From assembly GCA_052147395.1 (NCBI GenBank), contig JBKQKS010000339.1, forward strand, positions 1-8,831: DNA of 8,831 nucleotides, written 5' to 3'. Both the position numbers and the translations under genes were made by a program. Shown here piece by piece: positions 7,234 through 8,831 of the stretch. The notes below the pieces were generated by a model, which was given only the letters and a program-made list of their open reading frames with translations, was not told the origin of the DNA and did no database searches. The DNA is from Roseiarcus sp052147395 (lineage in GTDB: Bacteria > Pseudomonadota > Alphaproteobacteria > Rhizobiales > Beijerinckiaceae). How positions within the stretch are numbered: the first letter of the stretch is position 1; every line of letters begins with the position of its first letter.

Positions 7234-7270
7234 GGAGACTTTGGCGTTCCTTCGAACCGCCAAAGGCTCC
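7234..7270 (+). terminator. Probable transcription terminator after cytochrome c
   Basis: Starting 14 nt after the cytochrome c stop, CTTTGGCG (7239-7246) pairs perfectly with CGCCAAAG (7258-7265) across an 11-nt loop. The stem extends by a further 4 bp (7234-7237 with 7267-7270) past a single mismatch. No T-tract follows, as is common for terminators in GC-rich genomes. It is well placed to end the cytochrome transcript, though an mRNA-stabilising stem is also possible. Confidence 0.5.
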
Positions 7271-7276
7271 TCGAAG

Positions 7277-7296
7277 CGGCGGCGTCGACGCCGCCG
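7277..7296. repeat. Perfect 20-bp GC palindrome
   Basis: An uninterrupted palindrome, CGGCGGCGTC followed by its exact complement GACGCCGCCG, centred on a GTCGAC at 7284-7289. It lies 11 nt after the terminator-like hairpin. With no spacer it would form only a tight stem in RNA, so a protein-binding site or a remnant of an interspersed repeat are alternatives. Confidence 0.5.
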
Positions 7297-7465
7297 AACA
7301 TTGCCGCGCTCGAACCGATCTCGCGTTTCATCGAGCACGGGGCCGACCTCGAGCCCGCGTGGAACCGGGCGGGCAGCGACCCCGAGGGCCTTCACGGACG
7401 AAAAGCGCGAGACCGGGGTTTTCCTCCCATAGGCGCCGACATAAGGGGGTTCGCGACCCGTCCGC

Positions 7466-7620
7466 CGTCATAGCCGCCCTGGGCTTTGACCCCGGGGGCG
7501 GCCATGACGAGCCTGAGAGCTGGTTGCAAGTACGAAAGCCCCTCGAGTTAGCGCCTATGGGGTGTAACCGGGGCAAATTCCCGGGCGGCGCCTTTCTGTA
7601 GCCGAGGTAGTTGACCTCGG
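7466..7620 (+). repeat. Interspersed palindromic repeat, copy 1
   Basis: The left part (7466-7509) folds on itself: 7466-7479 pairs with 7496-7509 with one A/C mismatch, and inner bases continue the stem around a short loop. The right part (7566-7620) holds two further stems: 7568-7573 with 7579-7584 (one G-T pair) and 7602-7608 with 7614-7620 (7 bp, 5-nt loop). Both the left arm and the right part recur in reverse orientation in the second copy (7669-7753). Between the two parts are about 55 nt not found in the second copy. The element is non-coding in every frame that I consider credible. It resembles, in size and style, the abundant small palindromic intergenic repeats of Rhizobiales genomes; family membership cannot be settled without the genome. 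Confidence 0.6.
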
Positions 7621-7668
7621 TCGGCGCGTGAGCGCTCCATCCTCACACGAGTCTTCCAAGCGGAGGCA

Positions 7669-7753
7669 GCGAGGTCAGCGACCTCGCCTACAAGGGCGCC
7701 GGGGAAGTTGCCCCGGTTGCCTATGGGGTCGAGCCCGGGGGCCGGCCATGACG
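7669..7753 (-). repeat. Interspersed palindromic repeat, copy 2 (inverted)
   Basis: This is a diverged reverse-complement copy of the first element. 7669-7718 matches 7566-7620 with a few substitutions and small gaps. 7725-7753 matches the left arm at 7466-7493. Its stems are 7669-7676 with 7680-7687 (8 bp, perfect) and 7699-7704 with 7711-7716 (6 bp, perfect). The outer pair of the first stem is G-C here where copy 1 has C-G when both are read in the same orientation. A CCCGGGGG(C)CGGCCATGACGA segment (7734-7754) is also directly repeated from 7491-7510. Confidence 0.6.
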
Positions 7754-7803
7754 ACGTTGGGAGGCGTCAGTCGAGGCCAACGCCGACGGCAGGCGGCCGA
7801 GCG

Positions 7804-7898
7804 CGATCGCGGCTCGCGGGGATAGACGAGTGTCGCCTTGCCGGGCCTCGAGCTCGGGGCTACAGCAGAGACGATCGCGCCGAAGCGGGGGATAGGCG
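7804..7898. repeat. Short imperfect direct repeat pair
   Basis: A 25-nt unit at 7804-7828 beginning CGATCGCG and ending GGGGATAGACG is repeated at 7872-7898 (27 nt), ending GGGGGATAGGCG, with a few mismatches and small gaps. Between them, 7846-7859 is an imperfect palindrome around CGAGCTCG. The repeat ends about 110 nt before scoA. In the rest of 7221-8006 I see neither a credible coding frame nor a tRNA; the reading frames there are short and of arginine/proline-rich shadow composition. No convincing scoA promoter was found. Confidence 0.4.
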
Positions 7899-7992
7899 CG
7901 CGAAAAGTCATTCGGCGGAGGGGACGGCGAGCCTCCCGAGGTGCAGAGGCAGGCGTTCGACGCCGCAAAGCTGGTTGATCCGGCGGTCTTGC

Positions 7993-8000
7993 AGGAGGAG
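7993..8000 (+). promoter_or_regulatory. Ribosome binding site deciding the scoA start
   Basis: AGGAGGAG lies 6 nt before the ATG at 8007. It rules out an upstream in-frame GTG at 7941, which would add 22 residues with no family counterpart. Confidence 0.8.
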
Positions 8001-8006
8001 CATGAG

Positions 8007-8744
8007 ATGAAGAAAGTCTATCCCAGCGCGGACGCCGCGCTGGCCGGCGTGCTGAAGGACGGCATGACGATCATGTCCGGCGGGTTCGGTCTCTGCGGCA
8101 TCCCGGAAGCACTGATCGAGGCGGTCGAGCGGACCGGTGTCAGGGACCTCACCGTCATCTCCAACAACGCCGGCATCGACGGCGTCGGCCTCGGCATCCT
8201 GTTGGAGAGCGGGCAGATCCGCAAAATGATCTCGTCCTATGTCGGCGAGAACAAGACCTTCGCCCGACTCTATCTCTCCGAGCAACTCGAGCTCGAGTTC
8301 AATCCGCAGGGCACGCTCGCCGAGCGCATCCGCGCCGGCGGCGCCGGCATTCCGGCCTTCTTCACCAAGACCGGCTACGGCACCAAGATCGCCGAGGGCA
8401 AAGAGACGCACGAATTTGATGGCGAGAAATACGTGATGGAGCGCGGCCTGGTTGCCGATCTGTCGATCGTGCACGCCTATCGCGGCGATACCGAGGGCAA
8501 CCTTGCCTATCGCAAGACCGCGCGCAATTTTAATCCGCCGATGGCGACGGCCGGCAAGGTGACCGTGGCCGAGGTCGAGCAGCTGGTGCAGCCCGGCGAT
8601 ATCAATCCCGATCACATCGTCACGCCGGGCATCTTCGTCCAGCGTTTGATCCACGTGCCGAACGCGGTGAAACGCATCGAGCAACGTACGGTCCGCAAGC
8701 GCAGCAAGGCTGATGCGCCGGCCGGAACAGGGGAGGAAGTCTGA
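8007..8744 (+). CDS. scoA: Succinyl-CoA:3-ketoacid (3-oxoacid) CoA-transferase subunit A
   Basis: A 245-residue alpha subunit of a family I CoA-transferase. With subunit B it moves CoA from succinyl-CoA to acetoacetate, so that ketone bodies, or acetoacetate from poly-3-hydroxybutyrate and amino acid breakdown, can enter central metabolism as acetoacetyl-CoA. The sequence closely follows the SCOT alpha pattern: GGFGLCGIPE (25-34), SNNAGIDGVGLG (52-63), ISSYVGENK (75-83), RAGGAGIPAFFTKTGYGT (109-126), HAYRGDTEGNLAYRKTARNFNP (156-177), and HVPNAVKRIEQRTVR (216-230). The catalytic glutamate resides in subunit B. The last ~15 residues (RSKADAPAGTGEEV) are a non-conserved tail, making the protein slightly longer than the usual ~230-235. 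It is the first gene of a two-gene unit with scoB. An acetate-type AtoD is less likely given the SCOT-specific wording of these motifs. Confidence 0.94.
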   Translation: MKKVYPSADAALAGVLKDGMTIMSGGFGLCGIPEALIEAVERTGVRDLTVISNNAGIDGVGLGILLESGQIRKMISSYVGENKTFARLYLSEQLELEFNPQGTLAERIRAGGAGIPAFFTKTGYGTKIAEGKETHEFDGEKYVMERGLVADLSIVHAYRGDTEGNLAYRKTARNFNPPMATAGKVTVAEVEQLVQPGDINPDHIVTPGIFVQRLIHVPNAVKRIEQRTVRKRSKADAPAGTGEEV

Positions 8745-8761
8745 TGGGAGGCGAACACTGA
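8744..8761 (+). other. Five-codon minicistron bridging scoA and scoB
   Basis: The ATG at 8744-8746 shares its A with the scoA TGA stop and reads MGGEH before a TGA at 8759-8761. The A of that stop is the first base of the scoB ATG. So TGATG occurs at both junctions. The GGGAGG inside (8746-8751) is the scoB Shine-Dalgarno, 9 nt before its start. The arrangement would suit ribosome reinitiation, but it may be chance; no product is claimed. Confidence 0.3.
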
Positions 8762-8831
8762 TGCCTTGGACCCGCGAGCAGATGGCGGAGCGCGCCGCCA
8801 AGGAATTGCAGGACGGCTTCTACGTCAATCT
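8761..8831 (+). CDS. scoB: Succinyl-CoA:3-ketoacid CoA-transferase subunit B, N-terminus (partial)
   Basis: Only the first 23 residues are inside the window: MPWTREQMAERAAKELQDG followed by FYVN, then cut. This is the characteristic opening of SCOT beta subunits, in which a nucleotide-handling loop (GIGIPT) normally comes next. The catalytic glutamate that forms the enzyme-CoA thioester lies further on, outside the window. The start is fixed by GGGAGG at 8746-8751, 9 nt upstream. It sits 16 nt after the scoA stop and must be cotranscribed with it. The short visible length limits the evidence, but the pairing with scoA makes the call secure. Confidence 0.92.
   Translation, partial: MPWTREQMAERAAKELQDGFYVN

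Noticed and set aside
7224..7601. A 125-codon frame in the repeat island after cytochrome c
   Set aside because: No ribosome binding site, no domain, and it runs straight through a terminator-like hairpin, a palindrome and the first repeat copy.
7803..7810. GCGATCGC octamer resembling the cyanobacterial HIP1 palindrome
   Set aside because: A single copy in a GC-rich genome with no cyanobacterial genes; chance is sufficient.
7221..8006. Possibility of a tRNA, riboswitch or CRISPR array in the large non-coding gap
   Set aside because: No cloverleaf with a TTCGA-type T-loop, no regularly spaced identical repeats, and no recognisable riboswitch core; only the palindromic and direct repeats listed.
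7908..8801. A 297-codon minus-strand frame over scoA
   Set aside because: It lies antisense to a fully recognisable SCOT alpha subunit and spans the scoA-scoB junction. Its composition is that of a codon-position shadow.

Overview
The window is high-GC chromosomal DNA from what looks like an alphaproteobacterium, most likely of the Rhizobiales/Hyphomicrobiales. This rests on base composition and codon use, on the gene neighbourhood ubiE-ubiB-coaBC-dut, and on the style of the proteins (AlkA-type glycosylase, PsiF-repeat protein, c2-type cytochrome, SCOT subunits). A genus cannot be fixed from sequence reading alone. All named genes are ordinary housekeeping or central-metabolism families. I see no phage, transposase, CRISPR array, rRNA or tRNA.

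Layout. Positions 1-254 (+) hold the C-terminal end of a DNA-3-methyladenine glycosylase. Converging on it from the minus strand is a small exported PsiF-repeat protein (283-633). A long minus-strand block follows. Read in the direction of transcription (right to left) it runs ubiE (5836-6594), ubiB (4296-5828), a 183-nt gap, coaBC (2871-4112), dut (2398-2865), an Rrf2-family regulator (1944-2396), an 88-nt gap with an AT-rich dyad, and cysK (884-1855). ubiE and ubiB serve ubiquinone synthesis. coaBC, dut and the regulator are packed with gaps of 5 and 1 nt and are almost certainly one transcript. cysK makes the cysteine that CoaB consumes, so the Rrf2 gene between dut and cysK is a plausible local controller of cysteine supply.

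Divergent from ubiE, on the plus strand, is a soluble periplasmic class I cytochrome c (6822-7220). Then comes a 786-nt stretch with no credible gene (7221-8006). It contains a probable terminator hairpin, a perfect 20-bp palindrome, two diverged copies of a structured repeat in opposite orientation, and a shorter direct repeat. After it, scoA (8007-8744) and the start of scoB (8761 to the window end) encode the two subunits of succinyl-CoA:3-ketoacid CoA-transferase, joined by an odd 5-codon minicistron.

The least explained part of the window is the 7221-8006 repeat island. One stem carries a compensatory base-pair swap between its two copies. I judge it a species- or genus-level interspersed palindromic repeat rather than a new functional system. 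I did not find convincing evidence of an undescribed multi-gene system here.
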